Source: an uncultured Planctomycetota bacterium (GTDB lineage Bacteria > Planctomycetota > Phycisphaerae > Phycisphaerales > UBA5793). From it: DNA of 45,682 nucleotides. The translations under genes were made by a program, and so were the position numbers. Location: the NCBI GenBank assembly GCA_900696685.1, contig CAADHA010000036.1:1-45682 (forward strand), written 5' to 3'. The notes below the pieces were generated by a model. It saw only the letters and a program-made list of their open reading frames with translations. It did not search any database and was not told the DNA's origin. This document shows, piece after piece, positions 1 to 8,321 of the stretch (positions are counted from its first letter, which is position 1; the number at the start of each line of letters is the position of its first letter).

Positions 1-1
1 C

Positions 2-460
2 TCCACTCCGACGCTCCGGTTCAGGTGCCTTCATTCGGTCAAGGTCGAGGACCAGGGCGTGACCCCGGCCGTGATCGGCGCCTACGCCTACGACGGCCTC
101 AACCGCCGCATCACCCGCACCATCGGCTCCGACGACGCCATCCACGAGTACTACACCGAATCCTGGCAGCGCATCGAGAGCCGGCCCGGCGGCGAACCAT
201 CGACCCAGGGCGTGAGCCTCTTCGTCTTCGGCATCCGCTACATCGACAACATCGTCATGCGGCAGCGCGACGCCACCAGCAACGGCACCCCCAACGAACG
301 CCGGTACTTCTTGACCGACGCGAACTACAATGTGGCCATGATCGTCACCGACGCCGGGTACGGGGTTGAGCGGGTCTTCTACACCGCCAACGGCGAGCCG
401 GAGGTCTTCCCCTTCGGCGACTCTTCCTGGCCCGCACCCGAGTGGGTCAATGCAGCATAA
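2..460 (+). CDS. RHS/YD-repeat protein, 3' end only (5' end outside window)
   Basis: The frame is open from the left edge of the window, so the gene starts upstream. The visible 152 residues hold a YD-type repeat (AYDGLNRRITRTI) and the YFLTDANYNVAMIVTDAGYGVERVFY segment typical of RHS-family proteins, which are large secreted or surface proteins that often carry C-terminal toxins or adhesins. Family members normally continue through a conserved core (a DPELGRF-like region) before a variable tip. Here the frame stops soon after PFGDSSWPAPEWVNAA, so the RHS core is missing. A dispersed repeat half-copy starts 5 bp after the stop. The most likely reading is a truncated or decayed RHS gene, although short planctomycete YD-repeat proteins also exist. 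The first dozen residues do not look RHS-like, so a frameshift near the left edge is possible. Confidence 0.6.
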   Translation, partial: STPTLRFRCLHSVKVEDQGVTPAVIGAYAYDGLNRRITRTIGSDDAIHEYYTESWQRIESRPGGEPSTQGVSLFVFGIRYIDNIVMRQRDATSNGTPNERRYFLTDANYNVAMIVTDAGYGVERVFYTANGEPEVFPFGDSSWPAPEWVNAA

Positions 461-465
461 CCGCC

Positions 466-497
466 GGGCCGCGCTCAAAGCAGCGGGCCCGACCTAC
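466..497 (-). repeat. Half copy of a dispersed palindromic element
   Basis: These 32 bases are the exact reverse complement of 17984-18015, the left arm of the palindromic element between the TPR and adenosyltransferase genes. Only the arm ending in CCGACCTAC is present; the left flank does not match the rest of the full element. It lies just after the stop codon of the truncated RHS gene. Confidence 0.85.
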
Positions 498-522
498 CAA
501 GCCCGCAACCACATTCGCGTGA

Positions 523-714
523 TCACTCTTCCTTCCGGTACTTGGCAAGCGCCGCCTTCACGGCCTGGTCTTCTGACTCTCGCAGCCTCGCGAGGTTGGC
601 CCGTGCTTCGCTGACGGCCAGGGCGTGGCGGAGGCGGGCGAGGAGGGCGTGGGTTTCGACCTCGAGAATCTCCCCGCGCTCGCGACGCTGCCGCTGCGTG
701 CCTCCACTCGGGGC
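523..714 (-). other. Possible C-terminal coding remnant on the minus strand
   Basis: The minus-strand frame ending in TGA at 523-525 reads like the C-terminus of a small charged coiled-coil protein, ending VKAALAKYRKEE, with G/C-rich third positions. I see no ATG, GTG or TTG near a plausible start, and the ATG overlapping the pheT start runs in another frame and stops after five codons. It may be a gene remnant, a gene with an unusual start, or chance. The complementary plus strand has similar composition, so codon bias does not settle it. Without this reading, 498-735 would be a spacer between the RHS remnant and pheT. Confidence 0.2.
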
Positions 715-735
715 TTCGGCTACGCTTTGCCTTCC

Positions 736-2799
736 ATGATCATCTCCGTTCAATGGATCAATGAATACCTCGATGCCCCGCTCAGCGCGGACGAACTGGT
801 TGCGGCGCTGGCGGCGGCGGGGTTCGGGTGCGAAGAGCGGGTCGATGGGCCGGGCGGCGAGGCCCGCCTCGACATCGAGATCACGTCGAATCGCGGCGAC
901 TGCGTGAGCCACGTCGGCCTGGCGCGCGAGGCTGCGGCGGTGACGGGGCGGAGGCTGGTGGGCGCGGGAGCGGCACCTCACGGCGTGAAAGCATCCCACG
1001 ATTCGCGCGTCGATGCACCCCACGATTCGCAGAGCCTCATCGTGGGCGTGGAGAATCCTGTTCACGAACTCTGTCCTTATTACAGCGCGCGGGTCATTCA
1101 CGGCGTCAAGGTCGGGCCGAGTCCGCAATGGCTTCGCGACCGCCTCCAATCCATCGGGCAGCGCTGCGTCAACAACGTGGTCGATGTCACCAACTTCATT
1201 CTCTTCGAACTCGGCCAGCCCCTGCACGCGTTCGACCTGCGGACATTGCGCGGGGGGCGCATCGTGGTCCGGCGTGCGCGGCGCGGCGAGACGATGACGG
1301 CGATCGACGGCACGCGCCTGACGCTCGACGAGTCGATGCTTGCGATCGCCGACGCGGAGCGTCCTGTGGCGCTGGGCGGCGTGATGGGCGGGCAGGAGAC
1401 GGAGGTGAGTGAGGCGACGACGGACGTCGTGCTTGAGGCGGCGTCTTTCAATGCGGCCAACGTCCGGCAGACGAGCCGGAGGCTGCGTCTGATGTCGCCT
1501 TCGAGTTACCGTTTCGAGCGCGGCGTGCATCCCGCGACGGTCGCGGCCGCGGCCGACCGGGCGGCGGCGCTGATCGCGCAGGGGGGGGGGGGAAGGTGGG
1601 ACGGTTCAGCGGCCGTGGCGGGTGCGCCGATTCCGGCCCCGCCCGTCGTTTCCATGCGCTGCGACCGCTGCCGGCGGATCGCCGGTCTGGACATTCCCAC
1701 GAAGGACATGTTGGGCATACTCGACCGACTCGGGCTGAGTCCCGTCGAGCGCGACGGGGGCAGGGTGATCGAGTGCACGATTGCGCCGCACCGCCTCGAC
1801 CTGACCCGCGAGATCGACCTTGTCGAAGAAGTGGTGCGCATTCACGGCCTGGAGCGAATCGCGCCGCGGCAGCGCATCGAGATCGAAGTCGTCGGGTTGC
1901 AGGAGTCGGTCCTCCGCCGCCGGGCCGTCGAGCAGGCGCTGACGGCGTGCGGATTTCACGAGGTGGTGACGTACTCATTTCTGCCGATGGAGGACGCGAG
2001 GGCGTTTCTGCATCCGGGCTTTGAGTTGCTCACATTGGCGGACGATCGCCGCAAGGCCGAGCCGGCCCTTCAACCGAGCGTTCTGCCGGGTCTGCTGCGC
2101 TGCCGCAAGCGCAACCAGGACGCGGGCCACAAGGAGATGCGCCTGTTCGAGAAGGCGGCGTGTTTCGCAATGGTTAACGGCGAGAAGTGCGAGCAGGTGA
2201 TGCTCGGGCTGTGCCTCGATGCGCCCGATCGTCAGCAAGGTCTGCGCGCTATGCGCTCGGCGATCGACTCGGCGGCGCGAGCATTGCTCGGCGCTTCTGC
2301 AGAGGTGCGAGTCGAACCGGAGGATGGGCCCTGGTTCGAGCCGGGCGCCGGAGCGGCGGTTCACATCGCCGGCCGCCGACTGGCGATGATGGGCGTGCTC
2401 GGTGCGCGGCTGCGATCGCACTTCGATCTCGAGACGCCCGTCGTCGTGGCTGAGATCAACTTTGACGGTCTGCTGCAACTTGATGTCCCGGCTCCGGCGA
2501 TCGCCTCGCTCTCGACCTGGCCCTCGATCGAGCGAGATCTCTCGCTCGTCGTGGATGAGCGGACGCGCTGGCAGGAGATTGAGGCGGGAATAGTGGAGGA
2601 AAGGCCGGCCAACCTGGAGTCGATCCGGTTTATCGGGGCCTACCGCGGAAAGCCGATCGAGAAGGGGCGCAAGAGCGTGACGGTGCGGCTGACCTTCCGT
2701 GATCCCGGTCGGACGCTGCGGCACGAGGAGGTGGACCCGCAGATCGAGGCAGTGGTGGCGGCCATGGCGCGTCGGGTTGGAGCCGTATTGCGCGAATGA
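736..2799 (+). CDS. pheT: Phenylalanine--tRNA ligase beta subunit
   Basis: PheT is the beta subunit of the cytoplasmic alpha2beta2 enzyme that charges tRNA-Phe; it carries the editing B3/B4 domain and supports the alpha-subunit active site. This 687-residue protein starts MIISVQWINEYLD, continues with LDIEITSNRGDC, VVDVTNFILFELGQPLHAFD and GGVMGGQETEV (B3/B4), then DLTREIDLVEEVVRIHGLERI (B5), and ends in an FDX-ACB anticodon-binding domain (WPSIERDLSLVV...). E. coli PheT is about 795 residues. The difference is mostly the EMAP/OB-type tRNA-binding domain (B2) that normally follows the first ~40 residues: here GCEERVDGPGGEARLDIEITSNR joins the N-terminal helix directly to B3. The ATG at 736 gives the canonical N-terminus; the frame is open upstream but that part has no PheT character. 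No pheS is visible in the window. Confidence 0.95.
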   Translation: MIISVQWINEYLDAPLSADELVAALAAAGFGCEERVDGPGGEARLDIEITSNRGDCVSHVGLAREAAAVTGRRLVGAGAAPHGVKASHDSRVDAPHDSQSLIVGVENPVHELCPYYSARVIHGVKVGPSPQWLRDRLQSIGQRCVNNVVDVTNFILFELGQPLHAFDLRTLRGGRIVVRRARRGETMTAIDGTRLTLDESMLAIADAERPVALGGVMGGQETEVSEATTDVVLEAASFNAANVRQTSRRLRLMSPSSYRFERGVHPATVAAAADRAAALIAQGGGGRWDGSAAVAGAPIPAPPVVSMRCDRCRRIAGLDIPTKDMLGILDRLGLSPVERDGGRVIECTIAPHRLDLTREIDLVEEVVRIHGLERIAPRQRIEIEVVGLQESVLRRRAVEQALTACGFHEVVTYSFLPMEDARAFLHPGFELLTLADDRRKAEPALQPSVLPGLLRCRKRNQDAGHKEMRLFEKAACFAMVNGEKCEQVMLGLCLDAPDRQQGLRAMRSAIDSAARALLGASAEVRVEPEDGPWFEPGAGAAVHIAGRRLAMMGVLGARLRSHFDLETPVVVAEINFDGLLQLDVPAPAIASLSTWPSIERDLSLVVDERTRWQEIEAGIVEERPANLESIRFIGAYRGKPIEKGRKSVTVRLTFRDPGRTLRHEEVDPQIEAVVAAMARRVGAVLRE

Positions 2800-2831
2800 T
2801 CGCTTTTTGTCGAACCCGGGGGCGGGATGGC

Positions 2832-2840
2832 TGGTATACT
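2832..2840 (+). promoter_or_regulatory. Extended -10 promoter for the Cys-rich lipoprotein
   Basis: TGGTATACT is an extended -10 (TGn plus TATACT) with no good -35 at 17 bp. It lies 120 bp upstream of the lipoprotein ATG and beyond the pheT stop, so it probably gives the small gene its own transcript. Confidence 0.45.
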
Positions 2841-2960
2841 CCGCAAGACCAGAAGACCAGTCTCCGGCCCCGGATCGCTCGGTGCGGCCCGTCGATCGGA
2901 GAAACGCACTCGCTCCCATCATGCTCTCAGAAGGGGCGGGATCAGCAAGGAGTTGACCCC

Positions 2961-3197
2961 ATGAAGAAGTTTTTCCTCGTCGGCGCCGCGGTGGCCGGTT
3001 TCGCTCTCGTCGGCTGCAACAGTCCGAAGGACGTGAACATGTCCGAGACGTCGGACTGCGGCTCGTGCACCAAGTCGAGCCAGTGCGAGTCGGCCAGCCC
3101 GGGCGTGGTCGGCGAGAAGTCCTCGTGCAGCGAGGCGAAGAAGGCGCATTGCGAGGGCCAGACCGGCGAGTGCCCCTTCAGCGGAAACAAGAACTGA
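2961..3197 (+). CDS. Small cysteine-rich lipoprotein of unknown function
   Basis: The 78-residue product has a clear type II signal peptide: a KK n-region, a hydrophobic core and lipobox LVGC with the lipidated Cys at 19. The mature part is about 60 residues and holds six further cysteines (33, 36, 42, 56, 64, 71), including a CGSC pair, in a Ser/Lys/Glu-rich background. That suggests metal binding or disulfide bonding at the membrane surface. An AAGGAG ribosome site lies about 9 bp before the ATG at 2961, and a terminator follows, so it is a monocistronic unit. I do not recognise the family. The spacing is not that of a ferredoxin or rubredoxin. Confidence 0.8.
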   Translation: MKKFFLVGAAVAGFALVGCNSPKDVNMSETSDCGSCTKSSQCESASPGVVGEKSSCSEAKKAHCEGQTGECPFSGNKN

Positions 3198-3258
3198 GAT
3201 CGCTCCACCGCGGCGTCCTGAGCGGGGCCGATCGCGGCAGGTCAAGCGTCTTCTTTGG

Positions 3259-3287
3259 GACCGCCCGGAGCCATCCGGGCGGTCTTT
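3259..3287 (+). terminator. Intrinsic terminator after the Cys-rich lipoprotein
   Basis: An 11-bp perfect stem (GACCGCCCGGA / TCCGGGCGGTC) with a 4-nt GCCA loop is followed by TTT. It lies 61 bp after the lipoprotein stop. Confidence 0.8.
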
Positions 3288-3338
3288 GCCATTCGCCGCG
3301 CCGGATGAACCGCCCGCGCCTTTCAGACCAGGTCTGCC

Positions 3339-3587
3339 ATGCCTGAGTACCGCGCCAAGCCCGGACAGGAAGACCGCCACGGCGAGATGACGGGCGCGAT
3401 CACTCTCAACATGATGTTTGTCATGGTGCCGCTGGTGATCTGGTGCGTGTTGCTCGGGCCGATCTGGTTCGACGTGCGGCTGACGCTGCTCATCGGCCTG
3501 GCGCTGGCGCCGGTGCTTTCGCTCGCGGGCATCCCCTTGAGCCGCTACTTCTGGGCGCGATTCAGCGAGTGGTCGGACCGGGTCTAG
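3339..3587 (+). CDS. Small two-helix membrane protein
   Basis: This 82-residue protein has a charged N-terminus (MPEYRAKPGQEDRHGEM) and two hydrophobic helices, about residues 22-43 and 48-65, then a basic C-terminus. It resembles a small inner-membrane protein but I recognise no family. It converges with the ycaQ-like gene, and the two stop codons overlap inside one CTAG palindrome (3584-3587), leaving no intergenic space. No strong ribosome site precedes the ATG. Confidence 0.6.
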   Translation: MPEYRAKPGQEDRHGEMTGAITLNMMFVMVPLVIWCVLLGPIWFDVRLTLLIGLALAPVLSLAGIPLSRYFWARFSEWSDRV

Positions 3588-4846
3588 CCGCCCTGATGCG
3601 CGCGTCCGCCGCGGTTGATCCTGCTGCGTCCGATTGTCCATGTTTCAGCGCCGATGAACCGGGCGAGGCGAGCCACGGCCGCCTGGACTCGCGACTCCAG
3701 TGCGTCGGAGAGGCGCATGCCGGCCTCCCACCACAGGCAGCGGACCTTGAGCACGCCACGGTCGCGGTCGAACTTCGGGTCGATGCGGGCGACAAGGCGA
3801 TCCCCGTCGAGCACGGGCATGACGTAATAGCCGAAGCGGCGCCTGGGCGCAGGCACGAAGGCTTCGAAACGGAAGTCAAAGTCGAACAGTCGCAGGGCGC
3901 GGGATCGGTCGCGGACGATCGGATCGAAGGGGCTGAGGATGCGCGCTCGCCTGGGTGCCGCGGGCGCTTTGGCAAGGCGCTGCGGCCAGTCGGCCGGCGC
4001 GAGCGCCCGCCAGGGCTCGCCGCCGTCTGCCGGGCGCACTTCGACGGTTTCGACCTCGCCTCGCGTCAGCGCCGCATCGCACCAAGTGCGAATGTCGGCG
4101 AGATCGACGGCGTGCCAGAAGCGGGCGATCTCGCGCGGGGTGGCGACGCCCAGGCGATCGAGCGCGCTGCGGCAGGCCCAATCGATGTGTTCCGGCGGCG
4201 CGGGCGCCGGCCGGGCGCAGTGTTCGGGCAGGACGCGGCTGGTGAGGTCGTAAACCTTCTGGAAGTTGACGCGACGGGCCACGGCCAGGTCGCCGCAACG
4301 CCACAGGTGTTCGAGGGCGCACTTGTGCGGTTTCCACTGCCACCACTTGTCCGTAATTCCCGAGGGATCGGTGCGCGGCTTCTCGAAGTCGCGCGACATG
4401 ATCGCTCCGCCGCGCTCGACGCGCTCAAGGACTTCCGCCAGGACGGACGGCGGGTCCGGCCCCATCCGCGCCTTCCACCAGGGATGCTCCGGGTCGCGCC
4501 GGCGGTAGCGCTCGAAGCGCGGCCGCCATTGCGCGAACCACTTCGTCGGGATCACCGACGCGTCGTGCGTCCAGTGCTCGAAGAGCGACCGCTCCTGCTC
4601 GAGGAGATGCGCGAGCGTTTCCCTCCGATAGCCGTCGAGGCGCGACGCGAGGATCAGGTGGTGCGCCCGTTCAACGACGTTGATCGAGTCGACCTGGACA
4701 AAGCCCATGCGCTCGATGAGTTGGTTGATGGCGGCGGCGTGGGCAGGACCGCGAGGATCGACCGTGAGCGCCTGTGCGTGCAGGAGCAGGCGGCGCGCCT
4801 GCCCGGCGGTAAGATGCGCGACGGCATGGGCGGCACGGCTGGACAC
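3584..4846 (-). CDS. ycaQ: YcaQ/AlkX-type winged-helix DNA glycosylase
   Basis: This 420-residue protein belongs to the HTH_42 (AlkZ/YcaQ) superfamily, in which E. coli YcaQ/AlkX removes alkylated bases and unhooks interstrand crosslinks. The N-terminal segment FVQVDSINVVERAHHLILASRL contains the Q-hydrophobic-D motif of the YcaQ branch (AlkZ proteins have QxQ). Further signatures are FEHWTHDASVIP, GPDPPSVLAEVLERVERGG, DKWWQWKP...ALEHLWRCGDL and the C-terminal ILSPFDPIVRDR...RLFDFDFRFEAFVPAPRRRFGYYVMPVLDGDRLVARIDPKFDR. The length is normal for the family. The start is a GTG at 4846, only 5 nt after a TATAGT hexamer, so the transcript may be leaderless. It converges with the small membrane protein. 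Confidence 0.9.
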   Translation of the reverse strand: MSSRAAHAVAHLTAGQARRLLLHAQALTVDPRGPAHAAAINQLIERMGFVQVDSINVVERAHHLILASRLDGYRRETLAHLLEQERSLFEHWTHDASVIPTKWFAQWRPRFERYRRRDPEHPWWKARMGPDPPSVLAEVLERVERGGAIMSRDFEKPRTDPSGITDKWWQWKPHKCALEHLWRCGDLAVARRVNFQKVYDLTSRVLPEHCARPAPAPPEHIDWACRSALDRLGVATPREIARFWHAVDLADIRTWCDAALTRGEVETVEVRPADGGEPWRALAPADWPQRLAKAPAAPRRARILSPFDPIVRDRSRALRLFDFDFRFEAFVPAPRRRFGYYVMPVLDGDRLVARIDPKFDRDRGVLKVRCLWWEAGMRLSDALESRVQAAVARLARFIGAETWTIGRSRINRGGRAHQGG

Positions 4847-4851
4847 GGCGG

Positions 4852-4857
4852 ACTATA
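4852..4857 (-). promoter_or_regulatory. -10 hexamer directly before the ycaQ start
   Basis: On the minus strand TATAGT is followed by five bases and then the GTG start, so transcription would begin at or next to the start codon. No matching -35 is obvious 17 bp upstream. Confidence 0.4.
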
Positions 4858-4949
4858 GAGCCTGCGCCGCTTGCGCGCCCGGTGCGGGGCATCCCGCCTA
4901 CCTATCGTTGGCGTCACGTCTCCCGCGCGGCCGCGGGTGGAGGTCGCGG

Positions 4950-5960
4950 GTGGAGTTGATCGTGTCGATCGTGCTGCTCCTGGCGGGCCTGGCGATGCTG
5001 ATCGTCGGGGGCGATCTCCTGGTGCGCGGCGCGACGAATCTGGCGCGACTCCTGGGAGTTTCGGAACTGGTCATCGGACTGACGGTGGTGGCCTTCGGCA
5101 CCAGCGCACCGGAACTGGCGGTCAACGTCCTCGCCGCGTGGGAGGACCGAGGGGAAATCTCCTTCGGCAACATCATCGGCTCGAACATCGCCAACATCGG
5201 GCTGATCCTCGGCGTGGCGGCGATGATCCGACCGCTCAAGATTCGCGGGCAGGTGATCCGCCGCGAGTTGCCGATGATGCTCCTGGCCACGGCGGGGATT
5301 CTCGTGACGGCGGCCGATGCGGTGCTGCGCCGCGACACTTCCGTGTTCGACTTCAGCGACGGGCTGATCATGCTTCTGCTCTTTGGCGTCTTCATGTACT
5401 ACACCGTCGCCGACTTCCTCGCCGACCACTCGTCCGACGTGATCAAGGAAGAGTCCGAGTCATTCCTGGCGACGGTGAAGCCGGACGGCTCGCGCGCTTC
5501 GCTGGCCCTGAGCGTGCTGATGACGCTGGGAGGGTTGGCGCTGCTCGCGGGCGGGGGTCACGTGACCGTCGATCGCGCTGCGCACCTGGCTCTGGCCCTG
5601 GGTGTGCCGCAGGTCATTGTCGGATTGACTCTTGTCGCGGTGGGGACCAGCCTGCCGGAACTGGTGACTTCGGTGATTGCCGCGAGGCGGGGCCAGTCCG
5701 ATCTGGCTGTGGGCAACGTCGTCGGATCGAACATCTTCAACCTCCTGCTCATTCTGGGAGTGAGCGCGCTGGTGCGGCCGATCCCGGTCCCCGCAGGCGG
5801 GTGGCACGACCTCTTCTGGATGGCCGGACTCTCGGTGCTTCTTGTGCCGATGGTTCTCATGACGCGGAACCGGATCATGCGCTACGAGGGCGTGATCCTC
5901 TTGTCCGCCTATGCCACCTATCTCGGCTGGCGGGTCATCCTGGTGATCAATGCTCATTGA
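4950..5960 (+). CDS. CaCA-family Na+/Ca2+ exchanger (YrbG-like)
   Basis: This 336-residue inner-membrane antiporter has the duplicated alpha repeats of the CaCA superfamily: GTSAPELAVN...NIIGSNIANIGLILG near residues 50-90 and GTSLPELVTS...NVVGSNIFNLLLILG near residues 231-270, with conserved acidic and Asn/Ser residues that bind cation. About ten transmembrane segments are expected, with a charged cytoplasmic loop (HSSDVIKEESESFLATVKPDG) between the halves. The length matches E. coli YrbG (325). The start is the GTG at 4950, preceded by GGAGG; the frame is open upstream but not membrane-like. It is divergent from ycaQ and 12 bp before rarD. K+-dependent and H+-coupled relatives cannot be excluded. 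Confidence 0.9.
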   Translation: MELIVSIVLLLAGLAMLIVGGDLLVRGATNLARLLGVSELVIGLTVVAFGTSAPELAVNVLAAWEDRGEISFGNIIGSNIANIGLILGVAAMIRPLKIRGQVIRRELPMMLLATAGILVTAADAVLRRDTSVFDFSDGLIMLLLFGVFMYYTVADFLADHSSDVIKEESESFLATVKPDGSRASLALSVLMTLGGLALLAGGGHVTVDRAAHLALALGVPQVIVGLTLVAVGTSLPELVTSVIAARRGQSDLAVGNVVGSNIFNLLLILGVSALVRPIPVPAGGWHDLFWMAGLSVLLVPMVLMTRNRIMRYEGVILLSAYATYLGWRVILVINAH

Positions 5961-5972
5961 GTTCGGCCGATC

Positions 5973-7016
5973 ATGAGCGCCGCCGAGCCGCCCATCCCGA
6001 TGGCCCGGAGCGAGGCGGCGGGCGTCGCACGCGCCGGAGTGCTCTACGGCCTGGCGGCGTATCTGTCGTGGGGGGTTGCGCCCCTGTACTTCAAGATCGT
6101 CGTGGCCCGCGCGCCCGCCCTCGAAGTCGTCGCCCATCGCGTCCTCTGGTCCGCGGTGTTCCTGGTCGGCCTCGTGATCTTCCGCCGGCAGTGGCCGGCT
6201 CTGCGCCGCGTGATCCTCGACTCGCCGCGCGTCCTGGCTGTACTTGCCGGCACGACGATGCTCATCAGCATCAACTGGTTCGTGTTCATCCGAGTTCACG
6301 AGACGGACCACGTGCTGCACGCCAGCCTGGGTTACTTCATCAATCCGCTCATCAGCGTCGCGCTGGGGTTCGCGATCCTGCGCGAGCGGCTGCGGCCGAT
6401 GCAGGTGGCCGGCGTCGTGCTCGCGGCCGTCGCCGTGGCCTATCTCACGATCGCCTCGGGCGAGGTGCCGCTGCTGGCGCTGGTGCTGGCCACAACGTTT
6501 GCGATTTACGGATTGATTCGCAAGGTGGTGGCGGTGGAGGCGATGGTCGGGCTGACGATCGAGACGCTCCTGCTCGCGCCTTTCTGTGCGGGCTATCTGG
6601 TCTGGGCGGGGATCGAGGGACGCGGCGCTTTCGGCGTCCAATCGCGCGCGACCGATCTGCTTCTGCTGGCCGGCGGCATCGTCACGGCTCTGCCGCTCCT
6701 TTGGTTTACCTGCGCGGCGCGCCGCCTGCGGCTTGTGACCGTCGGCTTCCTCCAGTATCTGGCGCCGTCGGGCCAGTTTCTGATCGCCGTGCTCGTCTTC
6801 CGCGAGCCGCTCAGCGCCGATCGGCTTACCGCTTTCATCATCATCTGGATTGCCCTGGCGGTGTATTCCGTCGATGCGTGGCGCACGGCAACGCGAAGGG
6901 AAGGGCGGGAGCGGCCAGGCGGCGATGCACTCTGCGCCGATATGATTGAGCCGGCGCCGGCGCAGCGCGGTTCAGGCGTCCCGGAGTTGTCGTCATCGGA
7001 GGCAAGCCGCACATGA
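5973..7016 (+). CDS. rarD: RarD-type EamA-family transporter
   Basis: This 347-residue DMT-superfamily protein has ten predicted membrane helices and the RarD core: GLAAYLSWGVAPLYFK, EVVAHRVLWS, INWFVFIRV, LGYFINPL, FAIYGLIRK, WFTCAARRLRL and LQYLAPSGQFLIAV. The solute of RarD proteins is not firmly known. The C-terminal 40 residues are hydrophilic and extend past the usual end. The stop overlaps the next gene's ATG by 4 bp (ATGA), which suggests translational coupling. Confidence 0.92.
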   Translation: MSAAEPPIPMARSEAAGVARAGVLYGLAAYLSWGVAPLYFKIVVARAPALEVVAHRVLWSAVFLVGLVIFRRQWPALRRVILDSPRVLAVLAGTTMLISINWFVFIRVHETDHVLHASLGYFINPLISVALGFAILRERLRPMQVAGVVLAAVAVAYLTIASGEVPLLALVLATTFAIYGLIRKVVAVEAMVGLTIETLLLAPFCAGYLVWAGIEGRGAFGVQSRATDLLLLAGGIVTALPLLWFTCAARRLRLVTVGFLQYLAPSGQFLIAVLVFREPLSADRLTAFIIIWIALAVYSVDAWRTATRREGRERPGGDALCADMIEPAPAQRGSGVPELSSSEASRT

Positions 7017-8119
7017 TCGGCCGAATCAGGCGAGTTCGACTCCTGCTCACGCTCCTGGTCCTGTGGGGACCAGTCGCGCTGGGGCAGGTGCGACCTGCGG
7101 AGGAAGTGCTGGCCGAACTCGATGCGGCCGTCCTGCCGCCTTACGACGTCAATCTCGATGCGCCCAACACCAACTACAGGCAGGAGTTCTTTCGCCGACG
7201 AGTCGAAGTGCTCATGCGCCGCGCGGAACTGATCGGTGAACTGCACCGGGGCCATCCCGATCACCCGCGCACTGCGGATTACCTGCCCGAGCGCTGGGAA
7301 ACGCTCTTCCACTACGACACCGTGGGCGGTTGCGGGGCGCTCTTCGAGGAGACGGGGGCGCTGGTGAGCGCCCGGCCCGATCACCCCGTCGCGCGCTACG
7401 CGTGGTACTGGCGGGCGATGAGCGCCATGCGCCACTTCAGTGAGCGGGAACACCGCGACGACGGGAAGATCATCGCCGCCGTTGATGATTTCATCGGCCT
7501 GTATCCCGAGGACTCGCGCGGCCGCGAGATGCTCTTCGAAGCCGCATCCTTTCACCTGGCCGACGCAGAACGCTCCTTCGACGTCTTGCGCCGCGTCGTG
7601 CGCGAGTATCCCGGCACGAATGTGGCGCGCGACGCCAAGGCGCGGCTGAGGCAGGTCGATGAGGTCGGCCGGCCTTTCGACCTCGAGTTCGAGGACGCAC
7701 TGACGGGGAAGAAGGTTTCCATCGAAGCCCTGAGAGGCCGGGTGGCAGTCATCGACTTCTGGGCCACGTGGTGTGGGCCGTGCGTCGAGGCGCTCCCGCA
7801 TCTCAAGGAGTTGCACGCGCGCTGGAAGCCGCGCGGCGTCGAGTTCATCGGCGTAAGCCTCGATCTGCCCAAGGAACAGGGCGGGCTGGATCGACTCAAG
7901 TCCTTCGTCAAGCGGCACGAGATCGACTGGCCGCAGTTCTACCAGGGCGGCGGCTGGGAGAGCGAGTTCTCCTCGTCGTGGGGAGTGACCTCCATTCCCT
8001 GCCTGTTCGTGATCGATCAGGAGGGCCGGCTGCACGCCGCAAACGTTCGCGATCGCCTCGACGAGGTCGTCGAGGCGCTTCTCAGGGGGGACGCCGAAAG
8101 GGATGTCCAGAAGCCCTGA
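7013..8119 (+). CDS. Secreted TlpA-like thioredoxin-fold protein
   Basis: The 368-residue product has an N-terminal signal peptide (to about residue 24), then a ~190-residue helical region rich in [20 protein letters not shown]-type helices suggesting TPR-like repeats, and a C-terminal TlpA/ResA thioredoxin domain. The redox motif WCGPC has Cys254 and Cys257, followed by a cis-Pro region ([13 protein letters not shown]) with another Cys. Such proteins reduce or isomerise disulfides in the periplasm, often during cytochrome c or cell-envelope assembly. It is coupled to rarD by ATGA. The helical domain before the redox domain resembles extended planctomycete TlpA proteins; its partner is unknown. 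Confidence 0.88.
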   Translation: MIGRIRRVRLLLTLLVLWGPVALGQVRPAEEVLAELDAAVLPPYDVNLDAPNTNYRQEFFRRRVEVLMRRAELIGELHRGHPDHPRTADYLPERWETLFHYDTVGGCGALFEETGALVSARPDHPVARYAWYWRAMSAMRHFSEREHRDDGKIIAAVDDFIGLYPEDSRGREMLFEAASFHLADAERSFDVLRRVVREYPGTNVARDAKARLRQVDEVGRPFDLEFEDALTGKKVSIEALRGRVAVIDFWATWCGPCVEALPHLKELHARWKPRGVEFIGVSLDLPKEQGGLDRLKSFVKRHEIDWPQFYQGGGWESEFSSSWGVTSIPCLFVIDQEGRLHAANVRDRLDEVVEALLRGDAERDVQKP

Positions 8120-8186
8120 TGATGCGGGCACAGGTGTGCGAGGCGGCCCGTTCCGCGATTCGTCGTCTGGAGCATCGCACCTGCTC

Positions 8187-8217
8187 TTGCGGTGCCGCAT
8201 TGCGCGAGGCCTACAAT
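8187..8217 (+). promoter_or_regulatory. Possible promoter of the superoxide dismutase gene
   Basis: A strong -10-like TACAAT (8212-8217) lies downstream of a TTGCGG with a 19-bp spacer, longer than ideal. It is about 105 bp before the sod start, in the 200-bp gap after the TlpA-like gene. Confidence 0.35.
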
Positions 8218-8321
8218 CGTCACCAGCGGCTCTCTCGGCTTCCCGGACCGGGCGGCCGGGGCACTCCCTCCCGGCATCGGCAGCCGCTCACCTCGAACCA
8301 CTGAACACAGGAGAGATGATC

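Noticed and set aside
3443-4858. Long plus-strand open frame opposite the ycaQ-like gene
   Set aside because: The minus-strand protein has complete YcaQ motifs, while the plus-strand translation has no recognisable features.
5460-6641. Long minus-strand open frame opposite the exchanger and rarD genes
   Set aside because: Asp/His/Arg-rich composition typical of antisense of membrane-protein genes; no motif.
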